In this document: one piece after another, positions 8,766 through 18,491 of the stretch | How positions within the stretch are numbered: the first letter of the stretch is position 1 | Layout: every line of letters starts with the position of its first letter | Assembly: GCF_006874425.1 (NCBI RefSeq) | Contig: NZ_VIJZ01000002.1 | Location: forward strand, 248,001-312,000 | From: Paenibacillus ottowii | GTDB taxonomy: Bacteria; Bacillota; Bacilli; Paenibacillales; Paenibacillaceae | Length of the DNA: 64,000 nt | Reading direction: 5' to 3' | Translations under genes and position numbers: made by a program | Notes under the pieces: generated by a model | Database searches by the model: none | Told to the model about the DNA's origin: nothing | Seen by the model: only the letters and a program-made list of their open reading frames with translations

Positions 8766-9942
8766 GATTTACCTCCACTTTCAGCATATTGGCAGCTTCT
8801 TTGGCTGTCTTCCGTGCTGTTTCCACATCTTCTGCAGCGCTAAGCGCTACAGCCATCCGGCGTCCCGGCTTGGTTTCAGGCTTCCCGAACACTCGCACCT
8901 GTGTCCGGGGTAGCAATAATGCATCATGCAGACCGCTTATTAAAAAATCGCGTGTAGCCACTTCTGCCTTCAAGGTAGCTGAAGCACCTGGTGTAAGCAG
9001 CGTGACGGATGGCACCGGGAAGCCGAGAATCGCCCGAACGTGAAGCGCAAATTCAGACAAATCCTGCGTAATCATGGTCACCATACCAGTATCATGCGGA
9101 CGCGGGGATACTTCACTGAATATGACGCTATCAGCCGTTAAAAACAGCTCTACGCCAAACAATCCGTAACCACCCAGTTCATCCGTAATCGTACGGGCAA
9201 TATCCTGTGCCTCCGAAAGCTGCTTGTCCGTCATGCCATGAGGCTGCCATGATTCGACATAATCCCCATCTTTCTGAATGTGGCCAATCGGTGGGCAAAA
9301 AGTTGTACCTGATACCGATCTGACGGTCAATAAGGTGATTTCGCTCTCAAATGGGACAAAAGCTTCAACAATGACACGTGTCGTTTTGGCACGTGCGCCT
9401 TCCAGCGCAATATTCCAGCAGGATTCTGCATCTTCGAGTGTCCGGCATACAGACTGCCCTTTACCCGACGAACTCATCAAGGGTTTGACCACACATGGCG
9501 TGCCCAGCTCTTGAACCGCCGACCGTAACTGCTCAAAATGATCTGCAAAACGGTAGGCAGCAGTCGGAAGCTGTAACTTCTCGGCAGCCAGCCTGCGGAT
9601 ACCCTCCCGGTCCATCGTAAGACGGGCGGCCCGGGCCGTTGGTACTACGTGAAATCCCTGTTGCTCTAATTCTTCCAAAGCACCCGTAGCAATAGCTTCG
9701 ATTTCAGGTACAATTATGTCGGGCTGTTCCTTGCGAATTAGTGCTTTCAACGCCTCAGCATCCTGCATGTCCAGACAGTGAGAGCGATGGGCCACCTGCA
9801 TTGCTGGAGCCAGCTCATAGCGATCAACAGCAATACATTCCACGCCAAGCCGCTGAGCTTCAACAATGACTTCTTTTCCCAATTCGCCGCTACCCAGCAG
9901 TAACATCTTCTTAGCCTTGGCAGAAAAAGGAGCACCCCACAT
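8758..9942 (-). CDS. purT: Formate-dependent phosphoribosylglycinamide formyltransferase (PurT)
   Basis: ATP-grasp enzyme that makes formyl-GAR from GAR, formate and ATP in purine synthesis, the folate-independent alternative to PurN. It has 394 residues, the usual length. The PurT start [13 protein letters not shown], the [14 protein letters not shown] block, the ATP-grasp core [42 protein letters not shown] and [22 protein letters not shown] are all present. The ATG has a GGGGGAAG ribosome binding site. Because it consumes formate, it is a second formate user beside the fdhF cluster of this window, but the two loci are 17 kb apart. No purine riboswitch or PurBox was recognised upstream. Confidence 0.96.
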   Translation of the reverse strand: MWGAPFSAKAKKMLLLGSGELGKEVIVEAQRLGVECIAVDRYELAPAMQVAHRSHCLDMQDAEALKALIRKEQPDIIVPEIEAIATGALEELEQQGFHVVPTARAARLTMDREGIRRLAAEKLQLPTAAYRFADHFEQLRSAVQELGTPCVVKPLMSSSGKGQSVCRTLEDAESCWNIALEGARAKTTRVIVEAFVPFESEITLLTVRSVSGTTFCPPIGHIQKDGDYVESWQPHGMTDKQLSEAQDIARTITDELGGYGLFGVELFLTADSVIFSEVSPRPHDTGMVTMITQDLSEFALHVRAILGFPVPSVTLLTPGASATLKAEVATRDFLISGLHDALLLPRTQVRVFGKPETKPGRRMAVALSAAEDVETARKTAKEAANMLKVEVNHV

Positions 9943-10071
9943 CTTGAACTCTTCCCCCTCTGATGATATTGCTCTGATCTCTTTTCATCTTTATTTTCAG
10001 GGTTTAGCTCCAAGAATGCAATAGTGCTCGGCACGAAAATTTACAAAAAACGCGATTTTTTGATCTTTTTT

Positions 10072-11910
10072 TTACAAAAATCTGAACTGTGCTTCCACCA
10101 GCCCCCGATATATTCCATGTTTTTTCATCAATTGTTCATGATTACCACTTTCCTGGATTGCCCCATGGTCCAGCACAACAATATGATCAGCATTCCGGAT
10201 GGTGGACAAACGGTGTGCGACCATAAAAGAAGTTCTACCTTCCAATAGCACCTGCAGAGCTTCTTGAATTTTCAGCTCCGTTTCCGTATCAATGCTGGCT
10301 GTAGCCTCATCCAGAATAAGGATTCGCGGATTAGCCAATAAGGCACGAGCAAAGGATAAGAGCTGACGTTGGCCCATGGACAACATCCCCCCACGCTCCT
10401 CTACTTCTGTTTCGTAGCCATCTGGTAGCTGAACAATGAACTCATGAGCATTGACTGCCTTCGCAGCCGCTTCAATTTCCTCATCTGTCGCATCCAAACG
10501 ACCAAATCGGATATTATCGCGTATTGTCCCCGAAAAAATAAATGTATCCTGAAGCACGATGCTAATCTGGCTGCGCAGGCTCTCTACCGTGACATCTCGC
10601 ACATCATGGCCGTCAATGGTAAGTCGCCCTGATGTAATGTCATAAAAACGGCTGAGCAAATTAATAATGGTACTTTTACCTGATCCGGTATGACCCACAA
10701 GCGCTATGGATTGCCCCGCCTCGACAGAAAGATTAATACCTTTAAGCGCCTGACGTCCCTTTTCATATTCAAAAACGACTTTTTCAAATTGGATATCCCC
10801 CCGAATAGGCGGCAAGACTTTTGCTCCCGGTTTGTTCGCAATATTCGGCTGTTCATCCATGAATTCAAAAATTCTTTCTGATGAGGCCATTGCAACCAGC
10901 AGCTGATTATACATTTGGCCCAACCGATTAATCGGCTCCCAAAAGTTCCCTACATAGTTGGCAAACGCAACCAGCAAGCCCACCGTAAGCTGATCTGTCT
11001 GAATTAGATGAGCTCCAAACCAGAACAGCACAAGCGTACCAAACCCACCGGTAATATCAATAAGTGGGCCAAAGACCTGATTCATGGCAGAAGCCTTATC
11101 CCACGATTTTTTACTGGAGCTGTTCATATCGTCGAAATATGCCATGTTTTCCTGTTCCTGCGTATACGCTTGTGTCACACGGATTCCCTGAATGGATTCA
11201 TTCAAGTGAGAGTTGATGCGCGAGTTCTTCATGCGTACTTCCTGCCAGGCGCGACGGATGCGTACACGCAGCTTGGTCGAGATCAAAAACATAATCGGAA
11301 CGGTCACAACCACCGCCAAACCGAGCTTCCAGTTAATAAGCAGTAAAATAACAATAATTCCGAGAAGCTGTACGCAATCAATTAGGACATTCACTGCACC
11401 GTTCGTAAAAAGATCCTGTAGCGAGTTAATGTCATTCGTCACACGTACTAATACAGAACCCGCCGGTCTTTTATCAAAAAAGTTAAACGAAAGCTTCTGA
11501 ATATGCTTGAACAAATCTTCTCGCAAATCGTAAATAACCCGTTGGCCAATAATATTGGTGAATTTAATGCGGTACGTATTGGCTGCCCATTGAATTAAAT
11601 ACAACAAGAGCACGGCACCTGTGATAAGCAATAGTAACTTTACGCTCGGCAGTGCAGGCCATGCGGGAGCAATGGCCTTGTCAATGGCCAGACTGATCAA
11701 ATATGGAACCGTCAGCTTAGTAATCGTGCCAAGAATCATCATGACTAGAAGAATCGGCAGAATCTGACGGGCATAAGGTTTCATATATGCTAGCAAACGT
11801 TTGAATTCCACCCAGTTAAACGGTTTGTCAATAACCTCATCATCTTGATAGACAAAGCGCTCATTGATCGGCTTTTTTAACGGCTTAGCTTTTTCTACAG
11901 GGATATTCAT
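10072..11910 (-). CDS. Heterodimeric ABC exporter subunit, catalytic-Walker-B half (BmrD/YheH/YfiC-like)
   Basis: Fused ABC exporter half-transporter of 612 residues: a cytoplasmic N-terminal extension of about 45 residues, six membrane segments, then the nucleotide-binding domain. Walker A is HTGSGKST and Walker B LILDEATASID with the catalytic Glu. The signature is degenerate, LSMGQRQLLSFARALL (SMGQ instead of SGGQ). It overlaps the preceding transporter gene by 4 bases (ATGA), so the two are translationally coupled and likely form a heterodimer of the BmrCD, LmrCD or TM287/288 type. Such pumps expel drugs or lipids; the substrate is not predictable here. Confidence 0.92.
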   Translation of the reverse strand: MNIPVEKAKPLKKPINERFVYQDDEVIDKPFNWVEFKRLLAYMKPYARQILPILLVMMILGTITKLTVPYLISLAIDKAIAPAWPALPSVKLLLLITGAVLLLYLIQWAANTYRIKFTNIIGQRVIYDLREDLFKHIQKLSFNFFDKRPAGSVLVRVTNDINSLQDLFTNGAVNVLIDCVQLLGIIVILLLINWKLGLAVVVTVPIMFLISTKLRVRIRRAWQEVRMKNSRINSHLNESIQGIRVTQAYTQEQENMAYFDDMNSSSKKSWDKASAMNQVFGPLIDITGGFGTLVLFWFGAHLIQTDQLTVGLLVAFANYVGNFWEPINRLGQMYNQLLVAMASSERIFEFMDEQPNIANKPGAKVLPPIRGDIQFEKVVFEYEKGRQALKGINLSVEAGQSIALVGHTGSGKSTIINLLSRFYDITSGRLTIDGHDVRDVTVESLRSQISIVLQDTFIFSGTIRDNIRFGRLDATDEEIEAAAKAVNAHEFIVQLPDGYETEVEERGGMLSMGQRQLLSFARALLANPRILILDEATASIDTETELKIQEALQVLLEGRTSFMVAHRLSTIRNADHIVVLDHGAIQESGNHEQLMKKHGIYRGLVEAQFRFL

Positions 11911-13682
11911 GGTCTCACCTGCCCTTCGGATACACCGTCTGGAGCCTCCGCTATGTAATCGGCGTATTGAATATGATACACATCTTGATATGGTCCTGCG
12001 GTAGAAATGAGCTGTTCATGGGTTCCCCGTTGAACAATTCGTCCTTCCTCAAGCACCACGATTTCATCGGCATGACGAAGCGAGGAGATTCGATGAGCGA
12101 TAATAAACGTTGTGCGTCCACGCATAACCTCTTGAAAACCTGACTGAATTTCATGCTCCGTTTCCATGTCAACCGCACTAGTGGCATCATCCAGTACGAG
12201 TATTTTCGGATTTTTGAGTAATGCGCGCGCGATGGCGATCCGTTGTTTCTGCCCTCCAGACAGGCCCAAACCACGTTCACCGACGACAGTGTCGTATCCC
12301 TGCGGTAATTCAGTTATGAATTCATGCGCCTGAGCCAGCTTGGAAACACGTATGATGTCATCCATACTGACATGACTTAATCCATATGCAATATTGTTGC
12401 GTATAGAAGACGAGAACAAAAATGTTTCCTGAAACACAGACGAAATTTGAGCACGTAAATCACGAACTTTCAACCGGCGTATATCTTTGCCATCTAACTT
12501 GATGCTTCCCGCGTTCACATTATAAGCTCGCATAAGTAGTTGAATAATGGTCGACTTCCCGGACCCCGTTCCTCCTAAAATGCCAATGACCGATCCCGGT
12601 GGCGCATCCAGATTAATGTCAACAACAGCAGGCAGCTTATTTCCATAAGCAAAGGTTACATGTTCAAACGTCACATGTCCCTTCACTTGATCGGTATTAA
12701 GTGTAAGTGCATCAGCTTCATCTGTTACATCTATGGACTGATTCAGCAGCTCCAAAACCCTCTCACCGGAAGCTTTGGACTGCGTATAGTTATTGATATG
12801 AAAGCCAATGCTCCAGATGGGGCCAATAATATACCAAATTAAGCTAAAGAAGGCGACGAGTTGCCCCAAGGTCATTGACTTCTGTATAACCAGATACCCA
12901 CCCATTCCCAAGAGAAGAACCACACTGACCGAGGCAATGAGTTCCATAGCAGGAAAAAATCTACTCCATAAGGACGCGGCCTGAATTTGGTTACTTTTGT
13001 ACTGCTCATTGCGTACTGAAAATTTTTCAACTTCATAGGATTCGCGAGCAAAAGATTTAACAGTTCGCACACCTGTTATATTTTCTTGTACCGCTGTCGT
13101 CAGGGCGCTGAGAGCAATTCGCATTTCCTGAAAGGTGGGATGAATCCGAGATTCAAACTTGAAAGTGACGAAGAGTAGCAATGGCATGCTGATCATCGTA
13201 AAGAGGGTGAGCTGCCAATTAATATACAGCATCATAATAGAGCCGAATACGACCATCAGTAGCACATTGAGGAGCTGGGCAAAACCAAATCCGATAAAGT
13301 TGCGAATCGCCTCCAAATCACCAGTCAGACGGGACATAAGATCCCCTGTTTTGGCAGTGTCATAATATCTGAAGGAAAGAAATTGCAGCTTCTCGTAGCA
13401 GGCATTGCGAAGTCGATACGCCAAATAGTTGCCTAGCCGTCCACCAAAAAAACCATGTAAAAATTGCATAAATCCTTTGATAATCACGACTCCCAGTACA
13501 GTCAGAGCCAGAACCGGAACTTTGTCGAAGTCACCGGGGATGATAGCGTTATCAATAAGCCGTTGGAGCAGGTTCGGATACACCAGTCCGAGGGCCGTCG
13601 CTATCGCAAGGCATAGAATGGAAAGAAATAGATAATGTCTCCTCTCACGAAAAAAAACTTGCAGTTGCCTGAGCACTTCCAT
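11907..13682 (-). CDS. Heterodimeric ABC exporter subunit, non-catalytic-Walker-B half (BmrC/YheI/YfiB-like)
   Basis: ABC exporter half-transporter of 591 residues with six membrane segments and a C-terminal ATPase. Walker A is GGTGSGKST and the signature a canonical LSGGQKQRIAIARALL. Walker B is VLDDATSAVD, where Asp replaces the catalytic Glu. Together with the SMGQ signature of the partner this gives one degenerate and one competent ATP site, the textbook pattern of heterodimeric exporters. The start was set to ATG 13682, which has a GGAGGG ribosome binding site; the longer frame to 13793 has none. Precedes and overlaps its partner gene. Confidence 0.92.
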   Translation of the reverse strand: MEVLRQLQVFFRERRHYLFLSILCLAIATALGLVYPNLLQRLIDNAIIPGDFDKVPVLALTVLGVVIIKGFMQFLHGFFGGRLGNYLAYRLRNACYEKLQFLSFRYYDTAKTGDLMSRLTGDLEAIRNFIGFGFAQLLNVLLMVVFGSIMMLYINWQLTLFTMISMPLLLFVTFKFESRIHPTFQEMRIALSALTTAVQENITGVRTVKSFARESYEVEKFSVRNEQYKSNQIQAASLWSRFFPAMELIASVSVVLLLGMGGYLVIQKSMTLGQLVAFFSLIWYIIGPIWSIGFHINNYTQSKASGERVLELLNQSIDVTDEADALTLNTDQVKGHVTFEHVTFAYGNKLPAVVDINLDAPPGSVIGILGGTGSGKSTIIQLLMRAYNVNAGSIKLDGKDIRRLKVRDLRAQISSVFQETFLFSSSIRNNIAYGLSHVSMDDIIRVSKLAQAHEFITELPQGYDTVVGERGLGLSGGQKQRIAIARALLKNPKILVLDDATSAVDMETEHEIQSGFQEVMRGRTTFIIAHRISSLRHADEIVVLEEGRIVQRGTHEQLISTAGPYQDVYHIQYADYIAEAPDGVSEGQVRP

Positions 13683-13879
13683 GTCAAGTCCCTCCATTAG
13701 TTGCACGACGTTGTTATATGGCTTAGTGAAGTTTACCATCCGTATTCCCAGGCGGCAAAGAGGATAATAGGTCGTTTTCAGGCAGGTTCGCAATTGGCAA
13801 GTGATTAGACAAATTAAATCGCTTTCTTATCATTGAATATGGCTATTTCCTCAGTTTTCCTGTCTTTTTGAAGTATGCT

Positions 13880-13910
13880 TAAAACACCGGATTGTCCCAC
13901 AACCCGGTGT
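13880..13910 (-). terminator. Intrinsic terminator after the dynamin gene
   Basis: Minus-strand stem ACACCGG / CCGGTGT flanking a 13-base loop, followed by TTTTAAG, 29 bases after the dynamin stop codon. Confidence 0.75.
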
Positions 13911-13938
13911 CCTGACCTTACGGCCATCATAAATATAT

Positions 13939-16900
13939 TTATATGGATTCCAAAGCCGCAATCTGACTAGCAAGCTCTTCCCAAACTTGTGGCTCCTCAC
14001 CACCCTTAAGTGCATGCTCCATGCCACGAGTCGTCTCCAGCATTTGCTCGCGAAGCTGTGCTTTCTGACATGTTTGTTCTTCTTGCATCATTGCAATGTA
14101 AAAAGAAGCCATTCGCTCTCGCTGCTGCTCCACAGCTTCCCCGATTAGCTGACGTAATACGGGCTCTAATCTGGTTTGTAAATTCGCGCGTCCCGTTCCT
14201 TCAAAAAATAGCTTTGGATTTTTAAAGCTATTCCAATAATCCTTCCACTGAATGGAATCCTGCAAGGAAATATCGATTAGCTCGGGAACAGCCCATGTTC
14301 TGAATTCAGGAACTGTGCAATCTAATCCATTTAACTGATGGTTCATGTGATCTACGCACTCTTGTATAACCTTGCGCACCAAGGCTTGCCCCGTTTTTTC
14401 CAGTCTGAGTGTGGTTGCCAATAGTTCCTGAGACAGCTCCAATTCGATCAATCGCAGCAGCTCACGACCACAAGATGCAAAGGCCGAACGAAGATCACCT
14501 ACTCCTTCACGCAGGACAGATGGATGAAACGCTTCAGCCATAAATTCACCCGTTCGGTAGGCAAGCCTTTGACGTACATGATACAGCAGTTCATCAGTTT
14601 CGTCCGACAACACGGATTTACCATGGCTGCCGGTTGAACCAAGGAGCACCTCCTCCAGCTCCCCACAAATTCGGGTTAATTGCTCTAATCGAACCTCACG
14701 CTCCTCAGCGCTATACCGAGCATCAGCAGCATGTTGTTCTATCCGGTTCCGCAGCCGTCCCAGCTCCTGCATAGCAGATGTAATGGACAAGCCTGCCAAC
14801 TCTTCGGCTGCAAATGCCGAAAAGTCATTTTCAAACGCATCAAATCGTGAAGCTGAACGCAGTGAAACCTCTCCCTGCTCGGCTGCTTCCAACGCCAGCA
14901 TGCTGGAAAGCGGATAAATACGCGGCTTGCGGATTCCGTTGGCTTGAAGCTGTTCCTGAACATGCTGAGTTACAGAATGTAGTTCTTCTTCAGAAGAAGC
15001 CAGATCGGATGCATTGACGATAAAAAATGTCTGATCCAGCGCCAATGTCTCTTTGACTCGGCCCAATTGATTCAAGAACTGCCGGTCCCCTTGTGTAAAC
15101 GCATGGTTATAATAGGTCACAAATACAAGGGCGTCTGCATGTTTCATATAGTTGAAGGTCACGCCCGTGTGCCGTGCATTTACAGAGTCGGCACCTGGCG
15201 TATCTACCAGCACGATGCCCTGACGAGTCAGAGCGCAATCATAATAAAGGTCGATATGCTCCACGAAGCATGACTTGCGCTCGGATGCGACAAAATCTCG
15301 ATATTGCTCTAAATTTACCTGAAGCTGTTGCCCTAGCAAGCTTTCAGCTTCTTCCCATCCAGCTGCAGCAGCTTTTAAAAAGCTGTAATGAGGTCTTCCC
15401 GCAGGATGAATGCCTTCCGGTGATAACGCATTTACGGCTTCTTGCCAGCCTACAGATGCTGGTTCGCCCAATCCTAATAACCGAAAAGAGTATCTAAGAT
15501 CTTCTCGCAACGCATCCGCTGACTTCATATGGACATCAGCCGTGGCATGGCGTTCATGACTTGTAGGCGCCATAATGCGGTTAATCGCCGCTGTCGTCGG
15601 ATGCGGAGATACGGGCAATACTGCTTCGCCCAGCAAGGCGTTGGCAAAGCTGGATTTGCCGGCACTGAACGCTCCGAATAGCGCCAGCGTAAACCGCCCG
15701 TCCTCCAGTGCAGAAGCACGTGTATGCAAATCCCGAACAGCCGCCTGCATGGCAGGGTACGGGCCTACCAATGCAGCGGCGGCTTTCAATCGTGCCGCTG
15801 CTGCATCCAGCCGCGTACGGCGGCCACCTGCGGCAGACTGTGCTGTGGCGGCCGTATCCGCCCGTGGCTGCACCGAAGCGTCGTGCGAGCCAGGGATGGC
15901 TGGTCGCACGGCACCCGTTGCTGCCGCAGCTGGCGGTACAGCAGCGGCCATATCAGGCGCAGGAGCAGGCGTGTCCGCACGGGGCAACCCGTCAGGTGCG
16001 GAAGCCTGCGGCAGCAGGCTTCGCAGCAGGTCGGCGTGCGAAGCCAAAGCTTGCACGCGAGTGCTATAGCGACTCGCCGCGTCCGCCTGCGCGAGCAACG
16101 CAGTGCGCGCATTCGCGAGAGCCTCGCGGCGGGCTTCGACCCGCACTGCAAGCTCGGCCAGCAGGCGGTCTACCAACGCCAGCGCCTTGCGGCGGCAATC
16201 AGCGGTCACTGCAGCGCGTAGGTCCTTGCAATAGTTCAGCGTATACTCCGGAGACAAAGCATTTTCCTTTACTGTCTGCTCTACTAGTTGCCGATCCATT
16301 ACAGGACGGATGTCATCCAGCTTCTGCTCCATCTCAGCGGTCCACAGACCTTGAGTCTCTCCCCAAGACCTCAGTAAATCACGCACATGAGGCAACAACT
16401 GTCCCTCCACCTGATCGGTCAGCATCCCTGCCAGCCGGTCCAAACGGCGTTCCTTTTCTCGTTCAGTCTTTCCTCCAGCAAACCATAGTCCTGTTTTAAA
16501 GCCCGGTTTGCGGCTCTCTAAATATTCGCCCGCTGCTTCACGTAGCTCTGCAGGCGTGAGATGTGCGTGTTCTAATAGATGATCCAGCTCTTGACGCAGC
16601 CGTTTATGCTCCTGCTCTGGAAGCATCCTCCAGTGTTCATCTTCTTGCTGCAAGGTTTTCTGCTCTATGTCTAAGCGCAAAATGGCTTCTTCTCCACCCG
16701 CTTCTTTTAGCAGTGTGTTTAGTTCCTCTTCTTCAGCGGTTTGCACCGTCTCCACATGCTGCTCTACCAAATGGTGCATGGAGGACACTAAACTATATCC
16801 CAATAACTCTGTTTTGCGCTCCAACAATTTCGGAATCAAACGCGTCAGCTGCTCCCATTGATTCCACGGGTGATTCTGCTCCTTCAAGGAAGTAAACAGA

Positions 16901-17610
16901 ATGTCTGTGTAATGTACCTGCCAGGCATGAAAGCTGTTTTCCACCTCATTACGATAATGTGCAAATGATAGCTCCCGCTCTCGGTGTTTATCGATTTGAT
17001 TGATGATCAAATATAACGGCTTGCCCCAATCCGACAAACTTTTGGCAAAGGACAAATTATTTTCAGATTGAACATGATTGTAGTCCATTACATAAAAAAC
17101 AATATCAGCCCAATGTAAAGCTGAATGTGTCGCCATCGCGTGTCCGTGGTCTGTGGAATCTACGCCGGGTGTATCCAGCAGCACTCCTCCGCCAGATAAT
17201 ATCGGAATTTTCTCCCATACTTCAACGAATTCATAGGCTCCACCATTTTTACAATACTCAGCAAGCTCAGATAAGGAGGCTTCCACGATTTCCGGCTCCG
17301 GGTTTTCCAATGATTGGGCTGGATGAATAAGCGCTCTCGAACGTCCATTACGGATAGACACTACATTAGCGCTCGTAGGCACCGGTCCAGATGGGAGCAC
17401 GGTTTTACCACACAGGCTGTTAATCAAGCTTGATTTACCTGCTGAAAAATGTCCACAAAAGGCAATGGTCAGCTCTTGCGCATGCGCTTTTTCCAGCAAA
17501 TCTCCTACCGCCTTCGCTCCTGCTACATCCCTTGCTTTATACAAGGTATCCTGTATCTGTTCTATCGTATTCAACCACTTTTCCGCATCCCCTGTAATCG
17601 TTTGCATCAT
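13939..17610 (-). CDS. Two-headed bacterial dynamin-like GTPase (DynA-type)
   Basis: Membrane-remodelling large GTPase of 1223 residues made of two dynamin modules in tandem, as in B. subtilis DynA (1193 residues). Head 1: G1 GHFSAGKSS (residues 53-61), G3 DTPGVDSTD, G4 NQID. Head 2: G1 GAFSAGKSS (about residue 650), G3 DTPGADS, G4 NASD. Each head is followed by long helical segments with many Glu/Gln/Leu heptads. The modules are joined by an Ala/Pro-rich linker (about residues 555-610) encoded by a GC-rich stretch near 15780-16000. Such proteins bind and fuse membranes and protect against phage and pore-forming agents. Start ATG with GGAG 9 bases upstream. Monocistronic. Confidence 0.93.
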   Translation of the reverse strand: MMQTITGDAEKWLNTIEQIQDTLYKARDVAGAKAVGDLLEKAHAQELTIAFCGHFSAGKSSLINSLCGKTVLPSGPVPTSANVVSIRNGRSRALIHPAQSLENPEPEIVEASLSELAEYCKNGGAYEFVEVWEKIPILSGGGVLLDTPGVDSTDHGHAMATHSALHWADIVFYVMDYNHVQSENNLSFAKSLSDWGKPLYLIINQIDKHRERELSFAHYRNEVENSFHAWQVHYTDILFTSLKEQNHPWNQWEQLTRLIPKLLERKTELLGYSLVSSMHHLVEQHVETVQTAEEEELNTLLKEAGGEEAILRLDIEQKTLQQEDEHWRMLPEQEHKRLRQELDHLLEHAHLTPAELREAAGEYLESRKPGFKTGLWFAGGKTEREKERRLDRLAGMLTDQVEGQLLPHVRDLLRSWGETQGLWTAEMEQKLDDIRPVMDRQLVEQTVKENALSPEYTLNYCKDLRAAVTADCRRKALALVDRLLAELAVRVEARREALANARTALLAQADAASRYSTRVQALASHADLLRSLLPQASAPDGLPRADTPAPAPDMAAAVPPAAAATGAVRPAIPGSHDASVQPRADTAATAQSAAGGRRTRLDAAAARLKAAAALVGPYPAMQAAVRDLHTRASALEDGRFTLALFGAFSAGKSSFANALLGEAVLPVSPHPTTAAINRIMAPTSHERHATADVHMKSADALREDLRYSFRLLGLGEPASVGWQEAVNALSPEGIHPAGRPHYSFLKAAAAGWEEAESLLGQQLQVNLEQYRDFVASERKSCFVEHIDLYYDCALTRQGIVLVDTPGADSVNARHTGVTFNYMKHADALVFVTYYNHAFTQGDRQFLNQLGRVKETLALDQTFFIVNASDLASSEEELHSVTQHVQEQLQANGIRKPRIYPLSSMLALEAAEQGEVSLRSASRFDAFENDFSAFAAEELAGLSITSAMQELGRLRNRIEQHAADARYSAEEREVRLEQLTRICGELEEVLLGSTGSHGKSVLSDETDELLYHVRQRLAYRTGEFMAEAFHPSVLREGVGDLRSAFASCGRELLRLIELELSQELLATTLRLEKTGQALVRKVIQECVDHMNHQLNGLDCTVPEFRTWAVPELIDISLQDSIQWKDYWNSFKNPKLFFEGTGRANLQTRLEPVLRQLIGEAVEQQRERMASFYIAMMQEEQTCQKAQLREQMLETTRGMEHALKGGEEPQVWEELASQIAALESI

Positions 17611-17656
17611 AAGCTACGGCTCCACTCCTTGTTTCTTATCTGCACCAAATAGCTAT

Positions 17657-17685
17657 ATTGTAGCATTCTTAAGCCACTGTGAGAA
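17657..17685 (-). promoter_or_regulatory. Candidate sigmaA promoter of the dynamin gene
   Basis: Minus strand -35 TTCTCA, 17-base spacer, -10 TACAAT, ending about 47 bases before the start codon. Confidence 0.45.
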
Positions 17686-17696
17686 TCATCACAATA

Positions 17697-17745
17697 AAAA
17701 AACTAAAAAAGCGCTCCCTGCCTGTACCTGGCTTTTGGGAACGCT
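17697..17745 (-). terminator. Intrinsic terminator upstream of the dynamin gene
   Basis: Minus-strand stem AGCGTTCCC / GGGAGCGCT followed by TTTTTAGTTTTTTT. It ends the nth / 18154 gene transcript after the glutathione peroxidase remnant. Confidence 0.85.
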
Positions 17746-17765
17746 GTTCTTGTAAATGACAACAT

Positions 17766-18110
17766 CCAGAGGGTCTATCTGTCGTTGTTTCAAATCGTTT
17801 GATGACTTTCCCGTTCCGATCAATCAGAAATTGCGTGAATTTCCATTTGATCGAATCTCCTGGTAAGTACTCAGGATGACGCTCATGAATTAAAGGAATA
17901 AGTAGTTGGCAACCGAATGCATTTCATCAAAGCCCTCAAAGGGCAACAATGAAGCAAGATATGTAAACAACGGGTGAGCCTGCTTCCTGATATTGAAATG
18001 TAAAACCGCACTGGCTGAATAATGAAATCGTCCATAGCCAGCGTTTGACGATGGTCTGTAAAGCTTGTGCAAAATATGCGCCTCCGGGCTGGTTAGACCA
18101 GCCGAGCCGC
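17766..18110 (-). pseudogene. Decayed glutathione peroxidase remnant
   Basis: Broken relic of a thiol/glutathione peroxidase (BtuE/BsaA family). Three pieces lie in order in different minus-strand frames. First comes a degenerate stretch with LGWSNQPGG (compare the family LGFPCNQFGG) and GFTFQYQ. Then KQAHPLFTYLASLLPFEGFDEMH, about 18000-17910. Then, after loss of one base near 17895, ERHPEYLPGDSIKWKFTQFL and IDRNGKVIKRFETTTD down to about 17770. The N-terminal part with the first catalytic Cys is not recognisable, and the C-terminal tail runs into the terminator. At least two frameshifts are needed to read it, so it cannot make a working enzyme. The last two pieces are clear matches to the family; the 5' limit is uncertain. 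Confidence 0.75.
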
Positions 18111-18153
18111 CTATACCGGAACATGCAAAACGCATGTCATCCGCTAATTGCAC

Positions 18154-18426
18154 TTAATTAGCCGCAGTCTCAAGCACTGGCAGCAAAATTTCAAATACTT
18201 GACCATGCTGTAAAATCGTAATTCCACGAGATTTGTCTTTCATTACGACCACTTCTGGCTTTTGCGACATACGCTCCAAGTAATGCTCGGGTACATCACC
18301 AGAATGACTAACTGTGATTCCTTCTAATTCGCGTTCTTCATTTTCAGCAAACTCTGTTGTTACAATTTGCTCAAAAATATCAGAGAACGCTTCAAAATTG
18401 TCTGTATATACCGAAATGCACTTCAT
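18154..18426 (-). CDS. Small acidic protein of unknown function
   Basis: I do not recognise a functional family. The 90-residue product begins MKCISVYTDNFEAFSDIFEQ, is acidic and soluble, has no signal peptide or membrane segment, and contains a predicted beta-strand pair around GITVSHSGDVPEHYLERM and VVVMKDKSRGITILQHGQVF. It reads like a small alpha/beta domain with a Ser-Gly-Asp-Val-Pro turn. It lies 65 bases downstream of nth in the same orientation and before the peroxidase relic and terminator. Codon use is like the neighbours, which supports it being real. Confidence 0.7.
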   Translation of the reverse strand: MKCISVYTDNFEAFSDIFEQIVTTEFAENEERELEGITVSHSGDVPEHYLERMSQKPEVVVMKDKSRGITILQHGQVFEILLPVLETAAN

Positions 18427-18491
18427 TACTCTTCATCCTTTTCTACACATAAATGGTTAAACCCTATTACCCAAATAGGTCTATCGGGTCT

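Noticed and set aside
15575..16499. Long plus-strand frames of 164 to 263 codons opposite the dynamin gene
   Set aside because: They lie wholly within the GC-rich linker of a clear minus-strand gene; they have Arg/Ala/Cys-rich shadow composition, no ribosome binding site and no family.
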